From: Phycisphaerales bacterium
GTDB lineage: Bacteria > Planctomycetota > Phycisphaerae > Phycisphaerales > UBA1924
Length of the DNA: 64,000 nt
Direction of reading: 5' to 3'
Assembly (NCBI GenBank): GCA_029260265.1
Contig: JAJDDO010000024.1
Location: 62,001 to 126,000, forward strand
Shown in pieces: positions 16,346 through 25,402 of this stretch (positions within the stretch are counted from its first letter, which is position 1; each line of letters begins with the position of its first letter). The position numbers were made by a program, and so were the translations under genes. The notes under the pieces are model-generated. The model searched no databases and was not told the DNA's origin. It saw only the letters and a program-made list of their open reading frames with translations.

Positions 16346-16747
16346 TTACTGCTCGATGCTGCGGATGAACGCGATGACATTCTTGAGATCGGCATCGGTC
16401 AGCGTCGCGTCGCCGCCCCGTGGTGGCATCGCAGCGAACTCACCCTCCGGTTCGCGCCCTTCGATGATGAACGCGAGGAGCTCGTCATCATTGTTGCTCT
16501 TGACAAACTCGGAGATCGTCAGATCACGCCCGAGGTTCGGCATCCCCTTGGCGTCCACGCCATGACACGCCGCACAGATCTTCTTGAACTTCACGGTGCC
16601 CTTGGCGATCGCCATCCGGTCACCCGTTGGTGCGGAGGTTTCAACCTTGGCGGGTTCTTTCGCGGCTTCTTCTTTGTCGCCGCCACACCCGAGCGCGAAA
16701 ACGCCCATGCTCAATGCCAATGCCGCCGTTGCTGCCTGAAGTTTCAT
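16346..16747 (-). CDS. class I cytochrome c lipoprotein
   Basis: A 133-residue secreted electron-transfer protein. The signal peptide ends in a lipobox (FALGC, Cys at 21), so it is probably anchored in a membrane facing the periplasm. The haem-binding CAACH is at residues 59-63, and the axial methionine is probably in AAMPPRGGD near residue 107. An acidic/alanine linker (KEEAAKEPAKVE) separates the anchor from the haem domain. The size and motifs match small cytochromes of the c6/c5 type. AGGAG precedes the ATG and TAAAAT lies further upstream. The redox partner is unknown. Confidence 0.9.
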   Translation of the reverse strand: MKLQAATAALALSMGVFALGCGGDKEEAAKEPAKVETSAPTGDRMAIAKGTVKFKKICAACHGVDAKGMPNLGRDLTISEFVKSNNDDELLAFIIEGREPEGEFAAMPPRGGDATLTDADLKNVIAFIRSIEQ

Positions 16748-16818
16748 CGTGTGCTCCTGTTTCTATCCTGCGTACTCTGAATCAGACTATTTTATCTGGA
16801 TTATCAGCCGAGTCGACA

Positions 16819-17433
16819 TCAGCGGGCGAATTCGCCCAATCTTGCCAGCAAGCCCGCACGCACATCTTTCCAGTTGTGCTCGGTGACCGCGTAGCTCGCG
16901 GTATCTCGCCGGTGCCCGTCGGGCATGATGATGTGGGAGCGAAGCACCCCCTCAAAATCGGCGCCGAGCTTGCTGATCGCGGCCTTAGAATGCTCGTTGC
17001 GGTTGTCCGTGCAGAGCACCACGCGGATCGCCCCGAGGGTGTCTAAAGCGTGCTCGAGCAGAAGCAGCTTCATCGCCGGGTTGATCTTGGTGCCGCGTGA
17101 TGCCTTGCTGATCCAGGTCGAACCGATCTCGAGTCCTCGGTGCTCGGGGCGGATATTGAGGTAGCTCGTCGAACCAACCGCCCTGCCGGTGGCGTTGTCG
17201 ATGACCGCAAAGCTCATCGTGCTCGGGCGTGTGGATTGGAACTCGATGTACCGCCGGATTTCATTGGGAGTTTTCACAGAGGAACGCATCGGCATGTACC
17301 GGAAGACCTGTTCGTCGATCGCATCCCCGATATCCACAGCATGCTTGAGTGCAAGCGGCTCGAGTGTGACAAACTCATTCGAGAGCGTGACGGGTTGGAC
17401 ATTCATGGATTCCAGAAGGTTCATGGTTGACAC
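16819..17433 (-). CDS. GNAT acetyltransferase, RimJ/RimL type
   Basis: A 204-residue protein of the acetyltransf_3 branch. The N-terminus reads VTLSNEFVTLEPLALKHA, followed by GRAVGSTSYLNIRPEHRGLEIGSTWISKASRGTKIN, the usual central strand region, and VLCTDNRNEHSKAAISKLGADFEGVLR. Relatives acetylate protein N-termini or small molecules. It starts (GTG 17433, or ATG 17424) six bases after the stop of gspE, so it is the last gene of the secretion operon on the minus strand. A link with secretion is possible only by position. Confidence 0.83.
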   Translation of the reverse strand: MSTMNLLESMNVQPVTLSNEFVTLEPLALKHAVDIGDAIDEQVFRYMPMRSSVKTPNEIRRYIEFQSTRPSTMSFAVIDNATGRAVGSTSYLNIRPEHRGLEIGSTWISKASRGTKINPAMKLLLLEHALDTLGAIRVVLCTDNRNEHSKAAISKLGADFEGVLRSHIIMPDGHRRDTASYAVTEHNWKDVRAGLLARLGEFAR

Positions 17434-17439
17434 TGCCGA

Positions 17440-19143
17440 TCAATGCAGGACGCGGAAGACTTCTGCCTCGTCGGTTAGCCCCATCTTCACCTTGGCCATC
17501 GCGTCGATCTTCATTGGCTCAAAGCCGGAGTTGACCGCCGCTTCATAGAGCGTGACGCCGTCGGCGCGCTGCGCGGTCAGCTGGCGGAGCTCGTCGTTCA
17601 TGAGCATGAGTTCGTGTGCGGCCAATCGTCCCTTGTACCCGGTGCCCATGCAGGTGTCGCACGCGGATCCCTCGTGTGTGCATGATCCGTGGCATGTTGA
17701 GCACAGCCGGCGCATCAGCCGCTGGGCGAGCACGCCGAGCAGCGAGCTGGTCACCAGATACGGCTCAACACCAATATCAAGCAAACGAGGGATCGCACTG
17801 GGCGCATCATTCGTGTGCAGTGTCGCGAGCACAAAGTGGCCCGTCAACGATGCCTGGATCGCGAGCTGCGCGGTCTCCGGATCACGGATCTCGCCCACCA
17901 GAATCACATCGGGGTCCTGACGCAGCAGCGAACGCAGCCCGGTCGCGAAGGTCACATCACGCTTGGGGTTCACCTGCATCTGCGAGATCCCGTCGAGGTG
18001 GTACTCGACCGGGTCCTCGATGGTCATCACATTCCGGCTTGCGCGATCAACGCGTCCGAGCGCGGCGTAGAGCGTTGTCGTCTTGCCCGAACCGGTCGGC
18101 CCGGTGACCAGAAGAATACCGTTGGGTCGCTCGACGAGGTCCATCAGCTTGGACTGCATGCCCTTGGCCATGCCCACCGCGTCGAGGTCCAGCTCTTGAT
18201 TCGATTGATCAAGCAGACGCAGCACGATCCGCTCTCCAAAGATCGTCGGGATCACCGACAAGCGGATGTCGATCTTCTTCTGCCCGATCCGCACCGTCGT
18301 CTGCCCGTCCTGGGGTGAATGGCGATTGGCGATGTCGAGTTCGGTCATCACCTTGAGCCGCGAACTAATCGCGGCCGCAAGTGTCAGAGGCGGGCTGAAC
18401 GCATCAACGAGCATCCCGTCAATACGAAGCCGGATCGCCAAGCGTTCCTCCATCGGATGCACATGCACATCCGATGCACCACGCCGAAGCGCCTCGAACA
18501 AAATCATATTCACCAGCCGGATCACCGGGGTTTGACGCGCTTGGGCGAGCAGGTCGTTGGTCTTGCCGATCGAGCCCGCGGCCGATTCGATCGCGGATTG
18601 ATCAAGCGGGATGTCCTCGACGATCTCGGTGACCAGATCCCCACGCTGCTCGTACCCGCGATTGATCAGGCTCGCGACCGCTCCGCGTGTCGAGAGCACG
18701 AGCTTGATCGGGGCGTCCAGCGTGTCCTCGAGCATCGTGAGGACACTCGGTTGCATCGGGCGAGAGGTCACGATGGTGAACGCGCCGTGATCGTAAGTGA
18801 TCGCTGCAACACTCGAAGTACGCGCATCGTCCGGTTCTACGAGGTCGTAAAATCGTGTTGCTGATTCGGTGAGCTTGGGCTCGGCAACAAACTCAAGCCC
18901 CGTGCGGTGCGCCAGCATCTTGAGCGCGATGGTCTCGTCCATCGCCAGAGTCTGCAGCATCACATCCCAGGGTTCATCATCCGATCCCGGGATGCTCGCA
19001 AACGCGCGGAGCTGCTCGCCCGACACGCGGATCGCGCCGAACGAGCGGGCCGCATCATCCCATGAATCCACAACCACCGGCGCCGCATCCGCGTCGCGCA
19101 CCGGGGCATCCGATCTCTTGATCAATCCGTTCCGCTTGCCCAT
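17440..19143 (-). CDS. gspE: type II secretion / type IV pilus assembly ATPase GspE/PilB
   Basis: A 567-residue cytoplasmic hexameric ATPase. Motifs in order: Walker A GPTGSGKTTTLYA, Asp box IEDPVEYHLDGISQMQV, Walker B VILVGEIRDPETA, His box LATLHTNDAPSAIPRLLDIG, and a zinc-binding four-cysteine motif (CSTCHGSC...CDTCMGTG) typical of GspE and PilB. The N-terminal third is poorly conserved and carries the domain that docks to the platform. It follows gspD by three bases in one operon. No gspF, gspG or pilin genes are in this window, so the rest of the machine must be elsewhere. Confidence 0.94.
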   Translation of the reverse strand: MGKRNGLIKRSDAPVRDADAAPVVVDSWDDAARSFGAIRVSGEQLRAFASIPGSDDEPWDVMLQTLAMDETIALKMLAHRTGLEFVAEPKLTESATRFYDLVEPDDARTSSVAAITYDHGAFTIVTSRPMQPSVLTMLEDTLDAPIKLVLSTRGAVASLINRGYEQRGDLVTEIVEDIPLDQSAIESAAGSIGKTNDLLAQARQTPVIRLVNMILFEALRRGASDVHVHPMEERLAIRLRIDGMLVDAFSPPLTLAAAISSRLKVMTELDIANRHSPQDGQTTVRIGQKKIDIRLSVIPTIFGERIVLRLLDQSNQELDLDAVGMAKGMQSKLMDLVERPNGILLVTGPTGSGKTTTLYAALGRVDRASRNVMTIEDPVEYHLDGISQMQVNPKRDVTFATGLRSLLRQDPDVILVGEIRDPETAQLAIQASLTGHFVLATLHTNDAPSAIPRLLDIGVEPYLVTSSLLGVLAQRLMRRLCSTCHGSCTHEGSACDTCMGTGYKGRLAAHELMLMNDELRQLTAQRADGVTLYEAAVNSGFEPMKIDAMAKVKMGLTDEAEVFRVLH

Positions 19144-19146
19144 CGT

Positions 19147-21681
19147 TTAGTCCGAGCCTCCGGCTGCTGACGAGGTCTCCGTGACCTCGATGAACACGGG
19201 CTCAAGCTCTGGTGCGTTCGACGCTTCGGGTGCTGATGCGCCGTTCTCGTCGTTCATTGGGGTGTCAAACGGCGAATCGGGCAACGCCGATGGCGTGGGG
19301 TCGACGGTGCGGATGATCGCGGGCTCAAGCTCGGGGGTGAGCGGGTCTACCTTCATCTCACGCTGAGGACCCTCAGAGAACAGCTTGAGGTCGTTAAAGT
19401 TCGGGTCGGTCATAATCCGCGGTGTCAAGAAGATGTAGAGCTTCGACTGGTTGTTCTTCTTGCTGGTGCGCTTGAACGCTTCGCCGACGAGTGGGATATC
19501 GCCGAGGAATGGGATTTTGATAACGGAGTCACGGATGTCTTCGACGACGATCCCGCCGAGCACGATCGTTGCATCGGAGGGAACGGAGACCGATCCCTCA
19601 ACACGCCGTGTGTTTCGTGGCGGCGGCGATCCATTCACGCCCTCGGTGGCGGTGAAGTTGGACAGCTCGATGTAATACTCAAGCCGTAAAGAGCCGGACT
19701 TCGAGATCGAAGGCGTAACGCGGAGCGTCGTGCCCGCTTCGGCAAAGTCCTCGAATCCGGTCACATTCCCGCCGTCGCCCTGCGAGATTGAGGAGAATGG
19801 TTGCTCCTCGATCGAGACGATCTCGGCCTCTTGGTTGTCATTGACAAGCAGCTGAGGCGTTGACAAAATGCGGATGTCCGTGTCGGTCTGTGAAGCGTTC
19901 ACAATGATCGGCACATACTCCGATTTGATCCACGCCGCGGTCAGCCCGCCAAGCCCGGCGGCCACGGTCCGCGGATCGGTAAACGCCGTCGGCGTAGCAA
20001 GGTTGCCAAAGTTGGTCCCGAGCCCACCGTTGGGTCCCAAGAACTGTGTGTCGACTGAGAGCAAGAAATCTGTATCGTCATTCACCGCGACGATCATCGC
20101 CTCGATGTACACCTGCTGCTTGCGCTTGTCGAGCTTGGCGATGATCTTGTACAGCTCATCGTGTTGCTTGATCGGAGCGCGGATGACCACCTGGTTGTTG
20201 TCGGGGTCCGGAATCACAGAGACCTTGTTGGGGTCGAACACGCCCGAGGCTTCGTCGCCAACGCCAAACGCGTTGAGGATCGCGCTCTGCTGCGGGGTGT
20301 TGTTGTTCGTCGGGAGCAATGGGGAATCGCCCGTCTGGCGCTGCCCGGTGATGATCCCGATCAGCAGATCGGCAACGGTCTCCGCGTCGGAATGGTTCAG
20401 CACATACTCGCGGGTGACAATTCGTTCGTCATCGGTGCCAAGCTCGACCAGAAGCTCCGCGAGCTGGTTCTGCTGCTCTTTGGTGCCGTAGTAAACAATG
20501 TTTCCGCGGGCCGGGTCAACCACCATGACCGGGCCGCCGGTCGTTTGCTGCTGGTTGAACTGCTCGGGCTGGTTATTCTGCTGCCCGAATCCGTTGAAGG
20601 GGTTGGGTGTATTCTGGTCTTCGGCCTCGATCTCGATGACCTCGCCGAGCCCACGCCGCGATGCGATATCGGCGATCGTCGCAGCCGATGAGCCCGCAAA
20701 GTAGTTCTTTGGCTCGAGTGTGTTGGGCACATCGATCACCGCAAGGATGGTCCGCACGCGATCGGCTTCGTCCTCGGTGCCCTTGAAGATCAGCGCGTTG
20801 CCCTGCGGGTCAACGGTGATCCGCTCTTCAAGGTTGTTGAGCGAAGCACCTGAGGTGCCGCCGCCAATCTGGGGCTGCCCGGGGTTGCGGTTGTTGACTT
20901 GTGCACCGGCGACAGCGCTCGAACCCGAAGAACCGCCCGCGAGCCCGACCGCACGCTGGCGTGCAACGGGTGCAGAGATGAACTGGAGCTCAAGCCGGAT
21001 ATAACTCTGGGTGTTGTCGATCCTGATCAGCTCTTCGACCATTGTGGCGATGCGATCAATATCCCTCGGCGGGGCGTTGACGATCAGCACGCCGAGCTCG
21101 TCGACCGCGAGGATCGGGCTGCTCGCCTGAGCGCCGCCCGGGTTGGTGCTGGTCCCCAATGCCGCGTTGAGCGCGGGCACCATCAACGATGGCTTGATAT
21201 TCGGCGTGGAAATAATCCGTGTCGATGCACGATCGCCCGCCATCGTCGGTCGAACATCCGTCACCGGCTGAACAATATAAAACCCGGAAACCGCGTCCTG
21301 CGAAACCGTGAACGCGTACTGCTCGAGCATCGCATCGAGCAGGTTGATCAGCTTGCTCCTCGGCACCTCGACCGGGGCGTTGAACACAATCTGCCCCGCT
21401 GGAGACCCTTTGACCACCATGTTGACCCCCAAGGAGGAACCCACAAAATCAATCAGCGTGGTCAGCTCGATCGGCTCGGAAAACTCCCCAAATGAAACGG
21501 TGGGCTCGCCAGCAGGCTCTCGGAGGTTGATCGCACGCACCCGCGGGTTGTCCTGATCCTGAGAGACCGCACTCGGGGCCGCCAATGCGGAAAGAATGCC
21601 CAATGCACCGATCAAGTTTCGAATATGCTGTCGCACGCGCTGTCTCCCTGAAGCCCGATTGGCACGGGCGTACCGTACCAT
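19147..21681 (-). CDS. gspD: type II secretion system secretin GspD
   Basis: An 844-residue outer-membrane channel subunit. It has an N-terminal signal region ending near ALAAPSAVSQ, then N-domains (FGEFSEPIELTTLIDFVGSSLGVNMVV for N0; later repeated N1-type units with REYVLNHSDAETVADLL), and a C-terminal secretin domain with VYIEAMIVAVNDDTDFLLSVD and VPSDATIVLGGIVVED...VPLVGEAFKR-like strands. Length is above the usual 650-750 because of Gln/Asn-rich inserts (about residues 350-390) and a Pro/Glu-rich C-terminal tail. It heads the gspD-gspE-acetyltransferase operon. Upstream hairpins CCACGG/CCGTGG and CAGGC/GCCTG lie in the divergent promoter region. Confidence 0.93.
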   Translation of the reverse strand: MVRYARANRASGRQRVRQHIRNLIGALGILSALAAPSAVSQDQDNPRVRAINLREPAGEPTVSFGEFSEPIELTTLIDFVGSSLGVNMVVKGSPAGQIVFNAPVEVPRSKLINLLDAMLEQYAFTVSQDAVSGFYIVQPVTDVRPTMAGDRASTRIISTPNIKPSLMVPALNAALGTSTNPGGAQASSPILAVDELGVLIVNAPPRDIDRIATMVEELIRIDNTQSYIRLELQFISAPVARQRAVGLAGGSSGSSAVAGAQVNNRNPGQPQIGGGTSGASLNNLEERITVDPQGNALIFKGTEDEADRVRTILAVIDVPNTLEPKNYFAGSSAATIADIASRRGLGEVIEIEAEDQNTPNPFNGFGQQNNQPEQFNQQQTTGGPVMVVDPARGNIVYYGTKEQQNQLAELLVELGTDDERIVTREYVLNHSDAETVADLLIGIITGQRQTGDSPLLPTNNNTPQQSAILNAFGVGDEASGVFDPNKVSVIPDPDNNQVVIRAPIKQHDELYKIIAKLDKRKQQVYIEAMIVAVNDDTDFLLSVDTQFLGPNGGLGTNFGNLATPTAFTDPRTVAAGLGGLTAAWIKSEYVPIIVNASQTDTDIRILSTPQLLVNDNQEAEIVSIEEQPFSSISQGDGGNVTGFEDFAEAGTTLRVTPSISKSGSLRLEYYIELSNFTATEGVNGSPPPRNTRRVEGSVSVPSDATIVLGGIVVEDIRDSVIKIPFLGDIPLVGEAFKRTSKKNNQSKLYIFLTPRIMTDPNFNDLKLFSEGPQREMKVDPLTPELEPAIIRTVDPTPSALPDSPFDTPMNDENGASAPEASNAPELEPVFIEVTETSSAAGGSD

Positions 21682-21753
21682 TCAGGCATCGCCTGTTGTC
21701 TGAACCACGGATCGTAGACACCGTGGACTCTTCTCTCTTTTCGGAGTATTTCT

Positions 21754-22731
21754 ATGCGAATCGTGAGCCTGATCCCCTCGGGAACCGAGATGCTGGGCAT
21801 GATCGGCGCACTTGATTCGCTTGCCGGACGCTCCCACGAATGCGACTACCCACCCGCTGTCGAATCCGTCCCCGTCCTCACCGCCCAGAAGAACCCGCTC
21901 AGCCAAAGCTCGCCGATCAACGCCCTGGCGATCGACACCCAGGTTCGTGAATCTGCCGCTTTGGATGAATCGCTCTATGTTCTTGATGCAAAGGGGCTTG
22001 CAGAAATCAAGCCCGATGTGATTCTCACCCAGAGCCTCTGCTCTGCGGGTTCGATTGATGCCCAAGCCGTCCAATCCGCCGTCGATGCGATGAGGTCCAC
22101 ACCCAAGATCATCGAGCTCAACGCCAAATCCATCGAAGCGATCTTCGATGAGATGCTTATGCTCGGCAACGCGATCGGGCTGGAAGACAACGCGGTTCAT
22201 GCGGTGGTGGCTCTCAAACAGAGAATGGACCGGGCTCAAGAACATATCAATCCTTATGTAGACGGCCCGATCGTCGGATTTATGCAATGGACCGACCCGA
22301 TCTTCATTGCTGGGCACTGGACGGTGCAGCTAATCGAACGAGCTGGAGGGCAACATCCACTCAACCGCACAGTCATCTTGCCAGGGTCGGGGGCCGCCGT
22401 AGGCCCGCAGCAGGCCCAACGGGTCGCCGGCCATTCGATTGCGGTTGAATCACAAACATTTGCCGATTCCAAGCCTGATTATCTTGTTATCGCGCCGTGC
22501 GGGGTGCCGCTCGCCCAAGCAAAGTCAGAAACGGATCGGCTCTTTGAGGCCTGCCCATGGTTCCGTGAGCTGCCCGCGGTGATCAACAACCGTGTCGCGA
22601 TCGTTGATGGCAACCAGATGTTCAACCGCCCGGGCCCGCGTGTGGTCGACGCCCAAGAGTTCCTCATCGGGTGGCTCAATGATTGCCCGCACCTGATCCC
22701 CGAAGATTTCCCGTGGCAGCAGTTCCGGTAA
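21754..22731 (+). CDS. cobalamin/siderophore-type binding protein (BtuF-like)
   Basis: A 325-residue protein of the BtuF/FecB periplasmic binding fold: RIVSLIPSGTEMLGMIGALDSLAGRSHECDYP at the N-terminus, EIKPDVILTQSLC in the first lobe and KPDYLVIAPCG in the second. It has no signal peptide, a feature of a widespread subgroup annotated as cobalamin-binding protein. A cytoplasmic place or an unusual export route must be assumed. GGAG precedes the ATG. It is divergent from gspD. A FecE/BtuD-like ATPase gene lies at 27230, but no permease is in the window. Confidence 0.8.
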   Translation: MRIVSLIPSGTEMLGMIGALDSLAGRSHECDYPPAVESVPVLTAQKNPLSQSSPINALAIDTQVRESAALDESLYVLDAKGLAEIKPDVILTQSLCSAGSIDAQAVQSAVDAMRSTPKIIELNAKSIEAIFDEMLMLGNAIGLEDNAVHAVVALKQRMDRAQEHINPYVDGPIVGFMQWTDPIFIAGHWTVQLIERAGGQHPLNRTVILPGSGAAVGPQQAQRVAGHSIAVESQTFADSKPDYLVIAPCGVPLAQAKSETDRLFEACPWFRELPAVINNRVAIVDGNQMFNRPGPRVVDAQEFLIGWLNDCPHLIPEDFPWQQFR

Positions 22732-22757
22732 AACCATGCGACGGGTTTGTTGGGGTG

Positions 22758-25280
22758 TTAGCGTTTCTTACCTTTGCCGCCACCCTTGCCTTTTTTCTTC
22801 CCGCCTGGCCCAGCCTTGCCCGATGCGTCGCGCCGGTAATCAGTCTTGCCGCGATCGCGTGACTTGCTCTTGCTGCTGCGTCGTTTGCCGCCGGGTGTTT
22901 TCTTAAAACCCGCGCCCTCGGCTTTATCGCCAAGCCCCCCCAAATCGCCGCCGAGCTTGAGCCCCTTGGCCGGCCCCTTCATTTTTCCGGCAGCCCGGCG
23001 CGACCCGTCGGTGATGACAAGGTCCATCTGGCGTGTAGAGGTATCGACCTTATCAATCGTGACCTCGACGCGATCGCCGATCGAGTAGCTCCGCCCGGAA
23101 TGCTCGTCAACCATCGCGCCCGTGCGGTCATCAATCCGCCAGAACGGCGGACGCTTCGACCGCGTCACATCGCCGGGCAAGTCCTGCTTCTTGATCATCC
23201 CGTCCGCGAGGTACTTCTCGATCTGGACATAAACGCCCTTGGGCGTGACCCCCGTGATGAACCCCTCGAACGACTCACCGATATGCTCGGCCATCAGCTG
23301 CAGCACAAGCAACTGACGAAGCGACCGCTCCGCGCCCGCCGCGTTGACCTCGGTATTCGAGCAATGCGTGCCGATCTCGAACAAATCTTGCTCATGCGGG
23401 CACAACGGGTCTTCGTTGAGTTGCTTGCCGAGCGCGATCCAGGCGTCGTCAGACTTTGGACGATTCTCGCCGTTCTTGGTCTTCTTGAGGTAGGCGAATA
23501 TCGCGCGGTGCAGCGTTAGATCGGGGTACCTGCGGATCGGTGAGGTAAAGTGAGAATAAGCCTTGGAAGCAAGCGCGTAATGCCCGATCAGCTGTGGAGA
23601 ATACGATGCCTTCGTCAGCGTCCGAAGCACCGCGTTGTGCACCGCACGCGACGAGCCAGTGCCCGCCGTCGAATCGAGCAGCCCCTGCAGCTCTTCACGC
23701 GTCGGCGACTTCGGAATCCGGAACCCGGCGACCATCGCGGTCTTGCGGAGTACCTCCGCATCACCGGGTGTGGGCTCGGGGTGGATGCGCCTCAGCACCG
23801 GCACCCGCATCCGCTCGAACAACCGCGCCATGGTCTCGTTGGCTTCGACCATGAACATCTCGATCAGCGTGTGGGTGTACGCGTCGTCTTCTTTTTCCGC
23901 ATCGATGACCTTGCCGTTGTCGTCGAAGATGAGCTCGACATCAGGCAAATCGAGATGGATCATCCCCGCCTTGTGCCGCCGTGCGCGGATGAGCCGCGAG
24001 AGCTTGTCCATGTCGAGGAGTGCATCAATCAATTCTTGTGTGTAAGGCGTCTCGTTCTTGGCGTGCTTGCGGGCTTCCTCTTGATCGCCGTCGATCAATG
24101 CCTGTGCTTCGAGGTAGGTCATCCGCTTATTCGATTTGATCAGCGATTGGCACACGCCCTCCGCGACCACATTGCCCATCTTGTCGTACCGGATAATCGC
24201 CGTCTTGGCGTACCGCAGCACGCCCTCCTGCAGCGAGCAGATCCCGTTCGACAAAACCTCCGGCAGCATCGGGATCACCAGCCTCGGAAGGTACACCGAG
24301 TTGCCCCGTTCTTTGGCCTCGATATCGAGCGTGGATTCCTGCACAATGTAGTGCGCGACATCCGCGATATGGATGCCCAACTCGTACCCGCCATCGTCGA
24401 GCCGCTTGATGGAGATCGCGTCGTCATAGTCCTTGGCGTCCGGGGGGTCGATTGTGCAGATGAGATCGCCCGTCAGATCACGGCGCATGTGTAGCGCCTC
24501 GATCCCCTGTGTTTCATAGGCTTTCATCTCTTCGTCGAACCGGATTGTCGCCTCGCGTGCCTGGTTGACACACGCCTCGGGGAACTCGTTGGTGGGCAGC
24601 GAATACGCCGCGATCACCGCCTGTGTTTCGACATCCGGCTCGCCCGCCGCGCCCAAGACCCGTGTGATCACGCCCTCGGCAAGCATCCCGTTCTCTGGGT
24701 ATTCGAACAGCTCGATGACAACCTTGTCGCCGGGCTTGACATTCTTGGAATCCGCATCACGGATGAGGATCGGCTCGGTGATCTCGCGCCCGTCCGGGTA
24801 GGCGATCCAACGCCCGTCGCGTTTATCCATCTCGCCGGTAAAGTTGGCGCGTTTGCGTGCGATGATATCGAGCACCTCGCCGGCGTACTGGCGCTCCATC
24901 GTCCCCAATCGACGCTCTCGTCGTTTATCACGCTCATAGTACGCCTTGACCGTGTCGCCGCTGAGCGCACCACCCGTCGCGTGCGGCGGGATAAACACAT
25001 CAGACCCATGCCGATGATCGCTGGGTTGCACAAACCCGACGCCCGAAGCCGTGCCCCGGAACTCGCCGATCAGCTCGCCCTCGTCCTCGCGGAACGGCAG
25101 ATGAATCTTGCCCGCCTCATCGAGGTCGATGATCCCCTCGCCCGCCAGCTCGCGCACCGCATCGGCGAACTCCTCGACCTCGTCGATGTTGAGCTCTTTG
25201 GCCACCAGCGGGATCTGCTTGGGTGTATACGAATCGTGCGTGATGTGAGAGATGAGTCGATCGCGGTAGCGTCCGGGCAT
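22758..25280 (-). CDS. rnr: ribonuclease R
   Basis: An 840-residue 3'-5' exoribonuclease. Order of domains: N-terminal winged-helix (PGRYRDRLISHITHDSYTPKQ), two cold-shock domains, the RNB catalytic domain with CTIDPPDAKDYDDAISI (metal-binding aspartates) and SHFTSPIRRYPDLTLHR, then S1 (FEGFITGVTPKGVYVQIE) and a Lys/Gly/Arg-rich tail of about 80 residues. The tail is typical of RNase R and distinguishes it from RNase II. The ATG at 25280 with GGAACGGA before it is preferred; an in-frame TTG lies ten codons upstream. It degrades structured RNA and takes part in rRNA quality control. Confidence 0.95.
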   Translation of the reverse strand: MPGRYRDRLISHITHDSYTPKQIPLVAKELNIDEVEEFADAVRELAGEGIIDLDEAGKIHLPFREDEGELIGEFRGTASGVGFVQPSDHRHGSDVFIPPHATGGALSGDTVKAYYERDKRRERRLGTMERQYAGEVLDIIARKRANFTGEMDKRDGRWIAYPDGREITEPILIRDADSKNVKPGDKVVIELFEYPENGMLAEGVITRVLGAAGEPDVETQAVIAAYSLPTNEFPEACVNQAREATIRFDEEMKAYETQGIEALHMRRDLTGDLICTIDPPDAKDYDDAISIKRLDDGGYELGIHIADVAHYIVQESTLDIEAKERGNSVYLPRLVIPMLPEVLSNGICSLQEGVLRYAKTAIIRYDKMGNVVAEGVCQSLIKSNKRMTYLEAQALIDGDQEEARKHAKNETPYTQELIDALLDMDKLSRLIRARRHKAGMIHLDLPDVELIFDDNGKVIDAEKEDDAYTHTLIEMFMVEANETMARLFERMRVPVLRRIHPEPTPGDAEVLRKTAMVAGFRIPKSPTREELQGLLDSTAGTGSSRAVHNAVLRTLTKASYSPQLIGHYALASKAYSHFTSPIRRYPDLTLHRAIFAYLKKTKNGENRPKSDDAWIALGKQLNEDPLCPHEQDLFEIGTHCSNTEVNAAGAERSLRQLLVLQLMAEHIGESFEGFITGVTPKGVYVQIEKYLADGMIKKQDLPGDVTRSKRPPFWRIDDRTGAMVDEHSGRSYSIGDRVEVTIDKVDTSTRQMDLVITDGSRRAAGKMKGPAKGLKLGGDLGGLGDKAEGAGFKKTPGGKRRSSKSKSRDRGKTDYRRDASGKAGPGGKKKGKGGGKGKKR

Positions 25281-25358
25281 GAGGGATTCCGTTCCAGAAG
25301 TTCTTGTCAATGAGCAGATTGCTCGCCCAAAGCGTAGGGCTTGTCAGCCCAAGATACC

Positions 25359-25364
25359 TAGACT
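25359..25364 (+). promoter_or_regulatory. -10 hexamer TAGACT of the glycyl-tRNA synthetase gene
   Basis: TAGACT lies 38 bases before the ATG at 25403, giving a leader of about 30 bases that contains AAGGA. A TTGTCA upstream is too close (12 bases) to be a normal -35. Confidence 0.4.
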
Positions 25365-25402
25365 CACCGCTCAACGACCATGTATCCCAAAAGGACCCTC
25401 AA